From: Variovorax sp. 770b2
Lineage (GTDB): Bacteria; Pseudomonadota; Gammaproteobacteria; Burkholderiales; Burkholderiaceae_C
Length of the DNA stretch: 64,000 bases
Assembly: GCF_900115685.1 (NCBI RefSeq)
Contig: NZ_FOXJ01000001.1
Location: 2,513,796 to 2,577,795 of the forward strand
Reading direction: 5' to 3'
Shown: positions 32,522 through 42,058 of the stretch, piece by piece
Layout of the letters: each line of letters opens with the position of its first letter
Numbering within the stretch: position 1 is the first letter of the stretch
Position numbers and translations under genes: made by a program
Notes under the pieces: model-generated
The model's database searches: none
Seen by the model: only the letters and a program-made list of their open reading frames with translations
What the model was told of the DNA's origin: nothing

Positions 32522-33733
32522 CTAGACCAGCTGCAGATCCCGCGGCGCCACCCCCTCGAACACGCGCCCGAGTTGCGCGGGCGACAGCCCATACATCCGG
32601 CTGAACAACCCACCGAACACCGCCCGGTATTCATTGAGCACCGGGTAGTCGCGGTTCTGGAACAGCGTGGCCTGCGTGAGCGCCTGCTGCTCGCCGACGA
32701 TACGCCCGCCGGCCTCCGCCGAGAGCCCGCCGCCCAGCACCCAGTACACGGTGCCGTGCCCATGGTCCGTCCCGCGGTTGCCGTTCTCTCGGAAGGTCCG
32801 GCCGAACTCGCTGATGACGACCACCACGGTCTGGCGCCACGCGTCTTCGCCCATCTCCTCTGCGAAGCCGGCGACGCCGCGGCCCAGCTCTTCGAAACGG
32901 TTGGCCAGGTAGCCGGTGGCGGCGCCCTGCCCCACGTGCGTGTCCCAGCCGCCGACGTCGACGAAGCCCAGGTCGAAGCGGTCGCGCATCAACACGGCCA
33001 TGCGGCGCGCGACGAGCTCGAAGCCCTTGGCGGTCATCGCGTTGCGGCTGGCCGCGTCCATCTCGGCCTGCACCGCGCGCATGACTTCGTCGCGCACCTG
33101 GAAGCCCTCGGCCACGGGCTGCGCGAGCGGCGTGTTGCGGTACATGGAGGCGATGATCCGGCTCTGCCGCGCGTCGATGCCCGAACGCGCATTGCCCGCG
33201 AGCGCCATGTTGGCGGCCTTCGCATCGCCGCGCAGCGCGATGGGCAGCTGGTCGGTGAAGGCGATGGGCGACACGTCGGTGATGGGCCCGCCGCCGAGCA
33301 CGCCCGCCAGGCGGTTGAGAAAGCCCGAACGGTAGTCGCGGCGCTTGTCCAGCGCCTGGCCGAGCTCGATGCCGTCCTGCGTTTCGAAGTGGCTGCGCGT
33401 GAGGTCGTCGGTGCCCGCGAAGGCGATGAACGAGGCCTGCTTCTGCTGGAAGAGCGGCATCACGCTCTGCGCGAGCGCAGGGTGCAGGCCCCAGTTGCCG
33501 TCGAGCGGCAATGCGCCACCGGGCTGGCCCGGTCGCGCGATGGCGATGTTGGGGCGCGAGGCGTAGTAGAAATCGCTGGCGGTCGGCACCAGCAGGTTGG
33601 CGCAGTCATAGGCGCCGCGCAGGAACACGACGAGCAGCCTGGCGCCTTCGGCGGCGGGTGCGGCGATCAATTGGCCTGCGGCGCCCGCGAGCGGTGCGGC
33701 GGCGATCAGCTTCAGGAGTTCTCTGCGTTGCAT
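32522..33733 (-). CDS. DUF1501 domain-containing exported protein
   Basis: 403 residues. A twin-arginine-type start (MQRRELLKLIAAAPLAGAAG) suggests Tat export. Body motifs LLVVFLRGAYDCANLLVP, FVDVGGWDTHVGQG, VVISEFGRTFRENGNRGTDHGHG place it in DUF1501, a sulfatase/alkaline-phosphatase-like superfamily. The metal-binding SEFGRT and DHG residues are present. Co-transcribed with the upstream DUF1800 gene (16 bp gap); the two families are almost always paired. Function unknown. Confidence 0.87.
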   Translation of the reverse strand: MQRRELLKLIAAAPLAGAAGQLIAAPAAEGARLLVVFLRGAYDCANLLVPTASDFYYASRPNIAIARPGQPGGALPLDGNWGLHPALAQSVMPLFQQKQASFIAFAGTDDLTRSHFETQDGIELGQALDKRRDYRSGFLNRLAGVLGGGPITDVSPIAFTDQLPIALRGDAKAANMALAGNARSGIDARQSRIIASMYRNTPLAQPVAEGFQVRDEVMRAVQAEMDAASRNAMTAKGFELVARRMAVLMRDRFDLGFVDVGGWDTHVGQGAATGYLANRFEELGRGVAGFAEEMGEDAWRQTVVVVISEFGRTFRENGNRGTDHGHGTVYWVLGGGLSAEAGGRIVGEQQALTQATLFQNRDYPVLNEYRAVFGGLFSRMYGLSPAQLGRVFEGVAPRDLQLV

Positions 33734-33749
33734 GTGTTTTTCCTTCTGC

Positions 33750-35324
33750 TCATCGGCGCATCAGTTCGGGCGACGCGAGCAGGAAGGTGTTCCATTCCTG
33801 CACGTTCTTCGCCTGCGCGAGCGCCTCGCGCGTGTCTTCGCTCAAGCTGCCTTGCTTCGCGCGCACCGCGTTCGATTCGGCCAGCTGTGGAAACGCGGGC
33901 TTCTCCAGCGGCGCCTTGTCATCGCTGCGGAACAGCACCGCCCCGTTCGCCCCGATGGCCCGCGCGATCTCGAAGCGCGTGTTCATCTGACCCGCGCTGG
34001 CCCACGCGGCCTCGTTGAGCGGATAGCCATCGGGCGTCTCGTGCCCATACAGCGGCTCGCCCATGCGGTTGATCCAGTTGAGCATCGGGTTCACGTCGAG
34101 CACCACGCGGTCCTCGTAGGCGAGCCGCACGCCGGCCATCACGTAGTGCACCGGGTCGCGGAACTTGCGGCCGAGCGAAGCGGCGAATTCGGGCGATTCG
34201 AACAGCGCCCTCAGCGTCACCGCGATGTCGCCATCACTGCGTGTGAAGGCCGACGCCATGCGGTCGACCAGCGCGGGCGGTGGCTCGTCGGCGACGAAGT
34301 ACACCGCGAGCTTTCGCGAGATGAAGCGCGCGGTGGCGGGAGCGCGCGCAAGGCGATCGAGCGCCTCGTCGGCTTCGGCGAGGCCGCGCGCCTGTATCGG
34401 CTGGCCCAGCAATGTCTTCGGGCCGTAGTCGTGCCGGTTCGGGTTGAACTCGAAGAGCCCCTTGCGCACGTAGTCCGCGCGCACCGCGGGACGGATGTTC
34501 GGCACCGCATCGACCGGCTGCTGGCTCACGCCCACGCCGGTGAGCACGCGGGCCAGCTCCTGCACGTCGACCTGCGAGTAGCCGCCGCCCACGCCCAGCG
34601 TGTGCAGCTCCATCAGCTCGCGCGCGTAGTTCTCGTTGATGCGGTTGGCGGCGTTCTGCGCGTTGTCCAGGTAGCGCAGCATCGCGGGGTGGTGCAGCGT
34701 GGCACCGAGCAGGTCGCGGAACCTGCCGAGCGCATGCGGGCGGATCGCGTTCTCTTCGTAGTCGCCGACGAGCGCGCGGATGTTGTCCTTGCGCAGGTTG
34801 ACGTTGAAGTGGTTCATCCAGAACCAGGTCATCTGCTCCTGCAGCTGGTTGGGCGAGTAGAGCGCCCGCAGCACGAAGCGCTGTTGCGCCTCGCGCGCGA
34901 GCCGGGTCAGCGCCTGCTGGTAGGCCTGGCGCGCGGCCTTCTTCTGTTCTTCGTCGGGCAGTGCATCGGCGGCCTTGCGCTGGGCCTCCAGGCCGATCAC
35001 GAGCTGGTCGATGGGGATGCGCGAGATCGTCATCGCGTCGATCTGCGCCTGTGCGGCGGGGGGCAAGGGTTGGGGCTGCGGCTTCAATTGACGGCCCATC
35101 CATCGCGCAAGGCCGGTCTCCGCAAGTTCGGCCTGGCTGCTCGCGTTCGCGCCCCAGGTCACGCGATCGAGCCATTGCAACTGCGCGGCCGGGCTGTCGG
35201 TCGCGGTGCTGGACACGGACAGCGGGGGCGCATCGGATCGCAACGATCCCGTCGTGCAAGCCGCCAGGGCCATGGCGGCCGACACCATGCAGAGACGGCC
35301 AAGATGCAGCATGGGACTCATCAT
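33750..35324 (-). CDS. DUF1800 domain-containing lipoprotein
   Basis: 524 residues. Start MMSPMLHLGRLCMVSAAMALAAC with lipobox LAAC gives a likely lipoprotein. DUF1800 marks: LDRVTWGANASSQAELAE, QMTWFWMNHFNVNLRKD, NYARELMELHTLGVGGGYSQ, FISRKLAVYFVADEPPP, HYVMAGVRLAYED and WASAGQMNTRFEIARAIG. It is the upstream member of the DUF1800/DUF1501 pair, a widespread exported pair without an established role. Confidence 0.88.
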   Translation of the reverse strand: MMSPMLHLGRLCMVSAAMALAACTTGSLRSDAPPLSVSSTATDSPAAQLQWLDRVTWGANASSQAELAETGLARWMGRQLKPQPQPLPPAAQAQIDAMTISRIPIDQLVIGLEAQRKAADALPDEEQKKAARQAYQQALTRLAREAQQRFVLRALYSPNQLQEQMTWFWMNHFNVNLRKDNIRALVGDYEENAIRPHALGRFRDLLGATLHHPAMLRYLDNAQNAANRINENYARELMELHTLGVGGGYSQVDVQELARVLTGVGVSQQPVDAVPNIRPAVRADYVRKGLFEFNPNRHDYGPKTLLGQPIQARGLAEADEALDRLARAPATARFISRKLAVYFVADEPPPALVDRMASAFTRSDGDIAVTLRALFESPEFAASLGRKFRDPVHYVMAGVRLAYEDRVVLDVNPMLNWINRMGEPLYGHETPDGYPLNEAAWASAGQMNTRFEIARAIGANGAVLFRSDDKAPLEKPAFPQLAESNAVRAKQGSLSEDTREALAQAKNVQEWNTFLLASPELMRR

Positions 35325-35433
35325 GAACCGATCAACCCGCGCCGGGCCGATGCGGTTGACGGCCGCTCGCCGCCCGCGAGGTAAAGCTGGCGGTCAGCTT
35401 CGTTTCAAGCCGAAACGAAAGCCGAAGGCCTCG

Positions 35434-36117
35434 TCAGGCGCTCACGACCTGGCTCGGCTCCGCGCCCGCGATCTGCTTCAACGCCCGCTCGAACACCTCG
35501 ACCGGCTGGCCGCCGGAGATCAGGTGCTGGTCGTTGATGATGATCGCGGGCACCGAGTGGATGCCGGCGTCGGTGTACATGCGCTCGCGCTCGCGGGTCT
35601 CGGCGGCGTATTCGTCGCTGTTCAATATCTCGCGGGCCCGCGCCGCATCGAGCCCCGCTTCGGTCGCCGCGTGCACCAGCACCTCGGGGTCCGAGGGGTT
35701 CTGGCTGTCGGTGAAGTAGGCCTTGAGCAGCAGCTTCTTGAGCGCCGCCTGCTTGGCCGGGCTCTCCAGTTCGGCCCAGTGCAGCAGCCGGTGTGCGTTG
35801 AAGGTGTTGTAGACCCGGGGCCGGCCCTCGGCGCTGAACTCGAAGCCGACGGCCGCGCCGCGCTGCCGGATCATCTCGCGAGACTGGGCCTGTTGCTCCC
35901 GCGAAGAACCATATTTCTGGTTCAGGTGCTCGAAGGTGTCCTGCCCTTCGGGCGGCATCTGCGGGTTCAGCTCGAAGGGCTGGAAGTGCAGTTCGGCGGT
36001 GACCTCCGGTGCCACCCTCTTCAGCGCCGCCTCGAGCGAACTCAGGCCAACGGCGCACCAGGGGCAGGACACATCGGAGACGAAATCGATCTTGAGGTGG
36101 GATGAGGAGGTGGTCAT
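35434..36117 (-). CDS. DsbA-family oxidoreductase (FrnE/2-hydroxychromene-2-carboxylate isomerase-like)
   Basis: 227 residues, no signal peptide, so cytosolic. Thioredoxin-like start LKIDFVSDVSCPWCAVGLSSLE with a CPWC active site, a helical insertion, and the cis-Pro loop HSVPAIIIN. This is the FrnE-like branch of DsbA proteins. Whether it isomerises thiols or transfers glutathione is unclear. ATG at 36117 chosen; 36126 is possible. It lies 60 bp downstream of the MHS transporter and may belong to that transcript. Confidence 0.85.
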   Translation of the reverse strand: MTTSSSHLKIDFVSDVSCPWCAVGLSSLEAALKRVAPEVTAELHFQPFELNPQMPPEGQDTFEHLNQKYGSSREQQAQSREMIRQRGAAVGFEFSAEGRPRVYNTFNAHRLLHWAELESPAKQAALKKLLLKAYFTDSQNPSDPEVLVHAATEAGLDAARAREILNSDEYAAETRERERMYTDAGIHSVPAIIINDQHLISGGQPVEVFERALKQIAGAEPSQVVSA

Positions 36118-36177
36118 GGGCGCCATTCTTCATGGCCCCACAACCCTTGGTGCGCGAAAGGTTTTCCGTGTGACGGG

Positions 36178-37587
36178 TCAGGCCACAGCCTTGGCCAGCC
36201 GGGCGTCGGACAGCGTCTGCTCGCGCAAGCGGTCGTATTCGCCCTTCTCCACCGGCACGGCATCGGGGTTGCCCAGGTCGCGCATGTGCACGCGGTAGGT
36301 CTCCCGTGCGCTCATGGCCGCGAGCGCCGCGAGGATGGTCACCGAGAAGGTGATAGCGCCCACGGTGAGCCACACGTTGGTCGAGCCCGGAGGCGCCACG
36401 GCGGCGAACAGCGCGGGCAGGAGCGCGGTGAAGGTGGTGCCGATGTTCTGCGAGATGGCCATGGCCGAGACGCGGTTGCGGGTGCGGAACAGCTCCGGGT
36501 AGAAGCTCGGGAAGGTCGCGTTGTAGCCCTGGTACACGATGCCCCACATCAGGAGCGACATGCAGATCGCGAGCGGCACGTTCTTGATGCTGATGGCATA
36601 CAGGTACACGAACGACAGCAGCCCCGAGGCCAGCGCGCCCACGATGATCGGGGGCTTGCGGCCGATGCGGTCCGACAGGTTGCCCACGAACGGAATCACC
36701 AGCACCGCGAGGATGTTGCCCAGCACCGGGATCCACAGGTACACGTCTTTCTGGAAGCCGATGCCGTAGGCCGCCTGCACCGCATACGCGGCGCCGAACA
36801 CGGTGGCCACCACCGGAATCACGTTCATGAGCGCCATGCACACCACGCGCAGCATGTCGGCCCAGCTGTCGGTGAAGGCCTGCACGATGGGCGACCTGGC
36901 CACTTCGCCCTTCTTGTCGACTTCGGCGAAAGCGGGGGTCTCGTCGACCTCGCGGCGGATGATGTAGCCGGCCACGATCACCAGGAAGCTCAGGAGGAAC
37001 GGAATGCGCCAGCCCCACGAGTTGAAGGCCTCCTCGGGCATGTAGTGCGCGAGCGGCAGGAAGACCGCAGCCGCCAGGATCTGGCCGGCCTGCACGCCCT
37101 GCAGCGTGAAGCTCGCGAAGAAGCCGCGGCGACCGAACGGCGCGTGCTCCAGGATCATCGAGCTCGCGCCCGAGATCTCGCCCGCCACCGCAAAGCCCTG
37201 GATCAAACGCAGCAGCACCAGCAGCGCCGGGGCCAGCAGGCCGACCTGGTCATAGGTGGGCAAGAGGCCCACGGCCACGGTCGAGAAACCCATGAGGAAC
37301 ATGCACAGCACCAGCACCTGCTTGCGCCCATGCGTGTCGCCCCAGTGGCCGAGCACGAAGGCGCCGATGGGGCGCGCGACGTAGCCCACGCCGTAGGTCG
37401 CGAGCGACGCGATGATGGCGGTCTTGGGGTCGCCCTTCGGAAAGAAGATCTGCGGAAAGATCAGCGCCGCCGCGGTGGCGTAGATGAAGAAGTCGTAGTA
37501 CTCCAGCGCCGAGCCGATCCAGCCGCTTGCCGCGGCCTTCTTCGACTGGTGCCTGCCTTGCGGCTCTTTGGCTGTGGTGTTGGCCAT
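36178..37587 (-). CDS. MFS transporter, metabolite:H+ symporter (MHS) family
   Basis: 469 residues, twelve membrane helices. N-terminal KKAAASGWIGSALEYYDFFIY and GHWGDTHGRKQVLV loop (2-3 motif), then LRLIQGFAVAGEISGASSMI and a second GNLSDRIGRKPPI repeat are MHS marks (ShiA, KgtP, PcaT relatives). It directly follows quiC by 29 bp, so shikimate, dehydroshikimate or a related aromatic acid is the likely substrate. That is inference from context. Confidence 0.88.
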   Translation of the reverse strand: MANTTAKEPQGRHQSKKAAASGWIGSALEYYDFFIYATAAALIFPQIFFPKGDPKTAIIASLATYGVGYVARPIGAFVLGHWGDTHGRKQVLVLCMFLMGFSTVAVGLLPTYDQVGLLAPALLVLLRLIQGFAVAGEISGASSMILEHAPFGRRGFFASFTLQGVQAGQILAAAVFLPLAHYMPEEAFNSWGWRIPFLLSFLVIVAGYIIRREVDETPAFAEVDKKGEVARSPIVQAFTDSWADMLRVVCMALMNVIPVVATVFGAAYAVQAAYGIGFQKDVYLWIPVLGNILAVLVIPFVGNLSDRIGRKPPIIVGALASGLLSFVYLYAISIKNVPLAICMSLLMWGIVYQGYNATFPSFYPELFRTRNRVSAMAISQNIGTTFTALLPALFAAVAPPGSTNVWLTVGAITFSVTILAALAAMSARETYRVHMRDLGNPDAVPVEKGEYDRLREQTLSDARLAKAVA

Positions 37588-37616
37588 GGTTTGTCTCCAG
37601 TGATGAATGCAAAAAA

Positions 37617-39494
37617 TCAGTCCTGCGCCTGCGAAGCCATGCGCGCCGGTGCGTTGAGTGCGCCGTAGGCGTCGTAGGCGCCGATGCGCTGCGCGACCTC
37701 GAAGAAAAGGCCCCCCTCGAAACTCTCGGTATAGATGTGCAGGTAGTCGCCGGCCGGCGAACGGTCGAACAGCACGCCCGCCGCGCGCATGCGCGCAAGC
37801 AGCTCGGGTGCGAGGTCGATGCGCGTGGCCAGGTCGTCGTGGTAGTTGTCCGAAATCGGCACGAAGCGCGTGCCATTGGCGCGCAGCTTCGCGGCCGCCT
37901 CGAAGATGTCGTCGCAGCGCAGCGCGATGTGGTGCACCGCGCCGCCGCCGGTCACGCTGAGGGTGCGCGCGGTACGGGTGCGCTGGCTCAGCGACACGTT
38001 GAGCACCAGGCGCACGCTGCGTTCTGCATTGGCAACGCCGCGGCTGCGGATGAGGCCGAAGGGGTCGGCCAGCTCCAGGCTCTCGCCGGGCTCCAGGCCG
38101 AGCACGGCGCGCGTGAAGAGCACCCAGGTGTCCAGCTGGTCGAGCGCGAGCCCGAGGGCGACGTGGTCGATCTGCTTGAGGCCGGCGTCGTTGGCCTGGG
38201 GCGCCTCGTCGTCCTGGAGGATGAAGTCCGCTTCGTACAGGCCGCTGGCACCCAGCGCCTCGGGCACGAAATGGATCAGGTTGCCGCCCGGTGCCACGAC
38301 CGCCGGCACGCGCAGCTCGTCGGGGCCGACCGGGCTGTCATGGCGCCGGGAGCGCATCGCGGTCGCGCGCTCCACCGCCGCGAGCGGATCGGCGCAGCGC
38401 ACGCCCAGCGCGCACACCGAGGTGCCGTGCGCCTCGAAGCGGCTGCGGGCGAACGAGTCGGGCTGCGCATTCACGATGAGGTTGATCTCGCCCTGGCGGT
38501 ACAGCGTCACGGCCTTGGAGCGGTGCCGGCCGATGCGGCGAAAGCCCAGCTGGCGCACCAGCGTGTCCAGCGTGAGCGCCGAGGCTTCGTTGGCCGCGAA
38601 CTCGATGAACGAAAAGCCCGAGAGCGCCGCCACCGGCGGCGGGTTGAAGAGCTGCACGCGCTGCGGCTGCACGGGAGCGAGCCGCTGGCGCGCTTCGCTT
38701 TCCAGGTACAGCAGCGAGCGCATCGCATCGACGGCGGTGCGGCGGTTCGGCGTCTCGCGGAAGATGTCGTTGAAGATCTCCAGCGACAGCGGCCCCGTGT
38801 AGCCCGCACGCAGCACCTGCGCGAAGAAGCCGGTCACGTCGAAATCGCCCTGCCCCGGAAACGAGCGATGGTGGCGTGCCCACTGCAGCACATCCATCGC
38901 GAGCAGCGGCGCATCGGCCATCTGCAGGAAGAAGATCTTCTCGCCCGGAATGTCGGCGATGCCCGCAGGATCGTCCTTCAGCGACAGCGTGTGGAAGCTG
39001 TCCAGGACGAGCCCGAGGTGCGTGTGGTCTGCCTGCTTCACGAGGTTCCAGGCCTGCCTGTAGAGCGAGGTGTGCCGGCCCCAGGCCAGCGCCTCGAAGC
39101 CCACGCGCAGGTTGCGGCGGGCGGCGCGCTCGGCCAGTTCGTGCAGTTGCGCAGCGGCGAGCGACGGATCGTTCACCGACAGCGGCGACGTGTTCGAGCA
39201 GCACAGCACCATCGGCGCGCCCATCTCCTGCATCAGGTCGAACTTGCGTTCGGCGCGCTCCAGGCTGCGAAGGAACTGCGCCTCGGGCATGCCTTCGAAA
39301 TCGCGAAACGGCTGGTAGAGGTCGATCGACAGGCCCAGGTCGGCGGCGATGCCGCGCAACTCGGTGGCCGTGCCCTTGAAGTTGATGAAGTCGGCCTCGA
39401 ACAGCTCGATGCCGTCGAACCCGGCCGCCGCAATGGCTTCGAGCTTCTGGCGAAGGGTGCCGCTGAGCGAGACCGTAGCGATGGAGCGATGCAT
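37617..39494 (-). CDS. quiC: 3-dehydroshikimate dehydratase QuiC (TIM barrel fused to HPPD-like domain)
   Basis: 625 residues. Domain 1 (about 1-280) is a xylose-isomerase-like TIM barrel: IATVSLSGTLRQKLEAIAAAG, FDGIELFEADFI, GLVLDSFHTLSL, FFLQMADAPLL, GDFDVTGFFAQVLRAGYTGPLSLEIFND, with metal-binding Glu/Asp/His/Glu. Domain 2 (about 290-620) is a glyoxalase/HPPD-like fold (LDTLVRQLGFRRIGRHRSK, IDHVALGLALDQLDTWVLF, GAVHHIALRCDDIF). This is the two-domain bacterial QuiC architecture. It dehydrates 3-dehydroshikimate to protocatechuate, feeding the pca genes downstream. A 7-bp inverted repeat lies 58-89 bp upstream. Confidence 0.9.
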   Translation of the reverse strand: MHRSIATVSLSGTLRQKLEAIAAAGFDGIELFEADFINFKGTATELRGIAADLGLSIDLYQPFRDFEGMPEAQFLRSLERAERKFDLMQEMGAPMVLCCSNTSPLSVNDPSLAAAQLHELAERAARRNLRVGFEALAWGRHTSLYRQAWNLVKQADHTHLGLVLDSFHTLSLKDDPAGIADIPGEKIFFLQMADAPLLAMDVLQWARHHRSFPGQGDFDVTGFFAQVLRAGYTGPLSLEIFNDIFRETPNRRTAVDAMRSLLYLESEARQRLAPVQPQRVQLFNPPPVAALSGFSFIEFAANEASALTLDTLVRQLGFRRIGRHRSKAVTLYRQGEINLIVNAQPDSFARSRFEAHGTSVCALGVRCADPLAAVERATAMRSRRHDSPVGPDELRVPAVVAPGGNLIHFVPEALGASGLYEADFILQDDEAPQANDAGLKQIDHVALGLALDQLDTWVLFTRAVLGLEPGESLELADPFGLIRSRGVANAERSVRLVLNVSLSQRTRTARTLSVTGGGAVHHIALRCDDIFEAAAKLRANGTRFVPISDNYHDDLATRIDLAPELLARMRAAGVLFDRSPAGDYLHIYTESFEGGLFFEVAQRIGAYDAYGALNAPARMASQAQD

Positions 39495-39551
39495 GGGGGT
39501 GGACTTTAGGAAGCCTGGCCCCGCGCCACAATCTATTCGGGCAACGGCCGA

Positions 39552-39583
39552 GCGATTATCGAACGCAAACGTCCATTAATCGC
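39552..39583. promoter_or_regulatory. Inverted repeat upstream of quiC, candidate operator
   Basis: GCGATTA (39552-39558) and TAATCGC (39577-39583) are exact complements around an 18-nt spacer that itself contains ACG/CGT symmetric on the same centre (39567.5). It lies 58 bp upstream of the quiC start in the only sizeable gap (133 bp) between the quiC and pca blocks. The binding protein is not known; IclR or LysR are plausible. Confidence 0.45.
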
Positions 39584-39627
39584 ACGGAATACGGGATACA
39601 CCTAGGTTGGGGGCCTCCCGATGGCGC

Positions 39628-40395
39628 TCAAAGACTGCGCCAGAAATCGATCAGCAGCTGTGCGAACTCGGCCGGCCGCTCCACTGCGCTCAGGTGCGCG
39701 GCGTCGATGGTGGCCAGGCGCGCGCCGGGAATGGCGGCGGCCATGGCCTCGGACATCGCCATCGGCGTGGCCTCGTCCTGCAGGCCGCCGATCACCAGCG
39801 TGGGCACGGCGATGCGGTGGTTGCTCTCGCGGAAATCGATGGCCGCGACCGCGTTGCAGCTCTCGATGTAGCCCTGCGCATCGGTGGAGACCAGCACGTC
39901 GTGCAGCGACTTCGCCGCGGCCGCGCCTTCGGGCGTGCCGGCATACGAAGGCGTGAGCCAGCGCGAGACGGCGCCCGGTGCGATGGCGGCCACGCCCTTG
40001 GCGTTGACCGTCTCGGCGCGCGCGCGCCACGGCGCCTGGTCCGGGTAATGGGCGGATGAGTTCGCGATCACCACGGTCTTCAGCAGCTCGGGGTGGCGCA
40101 CCGCCAGCGCCTCTGCGGTCATGCCGCCCATCGAGAGGCCGACGAAGTGCACCGGCTCGCCGCCCGCCTCGCGCTGGATGAGCTCGGCCGCGTCCTGCGC
40201 CAGCGTCTGCACGCGCAGCGCGCCCGGCACCACCTCGGAGCCGCCGTGGTTGCGGTGGTCGTAGCGGATCACCGTGTGCGCGCGCGCCAGCTGCGCGGCC
40301 ACGCCGTCCCACATGCGCAGGTTGCAGCCCAGCGCATGGCTGAGCACGACGAAGGGGCCTTCGCCTTCGCGAACGACATTCAGGCGGATGGTCAT
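39628..40395 (-). CDS. pcaD: 3-oxoadipate enol-lactonase
   Basis: 255 residues. Alpha/beta hydrolase hydrolysing beta-ketoadipate enol-lactone to 3-oxoadipate. LSHALGCNLRMWDGVAAQL is the family's N-terminal HxLGxxxxMWD pattern, then YDHRNHGGSEV, nucleophile GLSMGGMTAEALA, acid in GLQDEATPM and histidine in DAAHLSAVERP. Last gene of the pca block, 26 bp behind the MFS gene. Context with pcaB and pcaC makes the assignment firm. Confidence 0.92.
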   Translation of the reverse strand: MTIRLNVVREGEGPFVVLSHALGCNLRMWDGVAAQLARAHTVIRYDHRNHGGSEVVPGALRVQTLAQDAAELIQREAGGEPVHFVGLSMGGMTAEALAVRHPELLKTVVIANSSAHYPDQAPWRARAETVNAKGVAAIAPGAVSRWLTPSYAGTPEGAAAAKSLHDVLVSTDAQGYIESCNAVAAIDFRESNHRIAVPTLVIGGLQDEATPMAMSEAMAAAIPGARLATIDAAHLSAVERPAEFAQLLIDFWRSL

Positions 40396-40421
40396 GGTGT
40401 GTTTCCTTTGTACGGATCTTT

Positions 40422-41630
40422 TTACGGAGGCTTGGGATGTTGAAGACGCGGGAGCCAGAGGAACGCAATGGCCAGCAGCACGGTGCCGGCCGCCAGCATC
40501 GGCACGACCATGGGCCAGGCGCCATTGGAAAAATCGTTGTCGACGAACAGCGCGGCGACCTGCCCCACGCAGAACGCGACCATCATCATGCCGAAGCCGG
40601 ACCACGACACGGCCCGCCCTGCAAGATGCGGCAGGTCGCCCACGGCGCCGGCCTGCCCGCAGGGCTGGTGGATGCCGTGGCCAAGGCAATACACGGCGTG
40701 CCCCACCAGCAGCGGCACCGCACTGAGCGGCATGAGCCAGCAGCCCAGCGCCTGGATGACCGCGCCCGTCATGCTGAGCGTCGCGCCCAGCCGCACGGTG
40801 CGCACCGGCCCATGGCGGCGCAGCAGGCTGCGGCACAGCGTGGTGCTGAAGATGTAGACCAGCGAGCCGCCGGCCGGGATCCACCCGTACCACGCGGGCG
40901 ACCAGCCGAGGTAGCCGATGTAGACCATCGGCGAGAGCAGCAGGAAGCAGAAGAGCCCGCCGTAGGTGGTCGCCGCCACCGAGGCCCAGGCGCGGAACGA
41001 GCGGCTCGCGAACACCGCGCGCGTGCTGCCGCGCGGTGCGGACGATTCACCGGTGAGCGGCTTGCGCGTTTCGCCGAACGAGCGCCAGCACATCGCGAAC
41101 AGCAGCGAGGCGTAGACCGCCATCGCCACCATCACCCAGCGCCATCCCGCGCCCTGCACCAGCCATGCGCCGAGCAGCGGCGCCGCCAGCCCGACCACGC
41201 CCAGCCCCGTGAGCCCGCGCGCCATCACGTGCGGGCCTTCGTGCGCCGGATAGAGATCGCGCACCGCCGCACGCGCGCACACGAGGATCGCAGCCATCGA
41301 AAAGCCCTGCAGCGTGCGCCAGCCCGCGAGCACCGCCACGCTGCCCGCGAACGCGCCGCCGAACGCGGCGATCGCGTAGCAGGCGAGCCCCGCGAGCAGC
41401 ACCGGCCGCCGGCCGAAGCGATCGGCGAGCGGGCCGCACAGCAACTGCGCAAAGCCGAAGGCCAGCACGAACAGCGTGAGGCTGGTGCTGGCCGAGCCGA
41501 GCTCATTCGCGATGGCGGGGAGCGCCGGCAGGTAGCTGTCGGTGGCCACGGGCTGCGCCGCGAGAAGCAGCGGCAGCATCAGCGTGAACGTGACGTCCAG
41601 GCGGCCCTTGCGGGCGACCGGCGCGGTCAC
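40422..41630 (-). CDS. MFS transporter, Bcr/CflA-type
   Basis: 402 residues, about twelve helices. GTG start at 41630 overlaps the pcaC stop (GTGA). LLAAQPVATDSYLPALPAIA and GPLADRFGRRPVLL, then LVCARAAVRDLYP, are the drug:H+ antiporter-1 (Bcr/CflA) signature. Between pcaC and pcaD it probably exports or balances an aromatic intermediate, or relieves its toxicity; substrate is inferred only from context. Confidence 0.85.
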   Translation of the reverse strand: MTAPVARKGRLDVTFTLMLPLLLAAQPVATDSYLPALPAIANELGSASTSLTLFVLAFGFAQLLCGPLADRFGRRPVLLAGLACYAIAAFGGAFAGSVAVLAGWRTLQGFSMAAILVCARAAVRDLYPAHEGPHVMARGLTGLGVVGLAAPLLGAWLVQGAGWRWVMVAMAVYASLLFAMCWRSFGETRKPLTGESSAPRGSTRAVFASRSFRAWASVAATTYGGLFCFLLLSPMVYIGYLGWSPAWYGWIPAGGSLVYIFSTTLCRSLLRRHGPVRTVRLGATLSMTGAVIQALGCWLMPLSAVPLLVGHAVYCLGHGIHQPCGQAGAVGDLPHLAGRAVSWSGFGMMMVAFCVGQVAALFVDNDFSNGAWPMVVPMLAAGTVLLAIAFLWLPRLQHPKPP

Positions 41631-42058
41631 TGCGCTGCCGGTGCGGAGGGCAACAGCCCCTTCTCGCGCAGGATGCTGGTGGCGATGCCGAATGCATGGT
41701 TGGCCACCGGCACGCCGCAGTAGATGGCGGCCATCATGATCACTTCCTTGATGTCCTCGGGCGTCAGGCGCGATTCGGGCGGGCCGTCGAGCGCGGCGCG
41801 CACGTGCATCGCGAATTCCTCGTAGGCGTGGATGCCCAGCATCATCGACAGCACCATGTAGCGACGCGTCTTGTCGCCGAGGGCCGGCCGGCCCCAGATG
41901 TCGTTCCACGCGTGGCGCGTGATCAGTTCCTGGAACTCGGCGTTGAAGCCGTTGCGGTTGGCGAGCGACTTGTCGACCCAGGCATCGCCGAGGATGCGGC
42001 GGCGGTTGAGCAAGCCGTCTTCGTAGCCGTTGCTGCTGGGGGTTTCGGGGGCGGTCAT
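41627..42058 (-). CDS. pcaC: 4-carboxymuconolactone decarboxylase
   Basis: 143 residues. Decarboxylates gamma-carboxymuconolactone to 3-oxoadipate enol-lactone. YEDGLLNRRRILGDAWVDKSL, NGFNAEFQELITRHAWNDIWGRP, DKTRRYMVLSMMLG and EVIMMAAIYCGVPVANHAF are the single-domain PcaC pattern with the Glu/Cys/His cluster of the CMD/AhpD fold. Its ATG overlaps the pcaB stop by 4 bp and its stop overlaps the MFS GTG, so it is coupled on both sides. Confidence 0.94.
   Translation of the reverse strand: MTAPETPSSNGYEDGLLNRRRILGDAWVDKSLANRNGFNAEFQELITRHAWNDIWGRPALGDKTRRYMVLSMMLGIHAYEEFAMHVRAALDGPPESRLTPEDIKEVIMMAAIYCGVPVANHAFGIATSILREKGLLPSAPAAQ

Noticed and set aside
37527..39509. A 660-codon plus-strand open frame over quiC
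   Set aside because: Mirror of the quiC coding strand; no recognisable protein pattern or ribosome-binding site.
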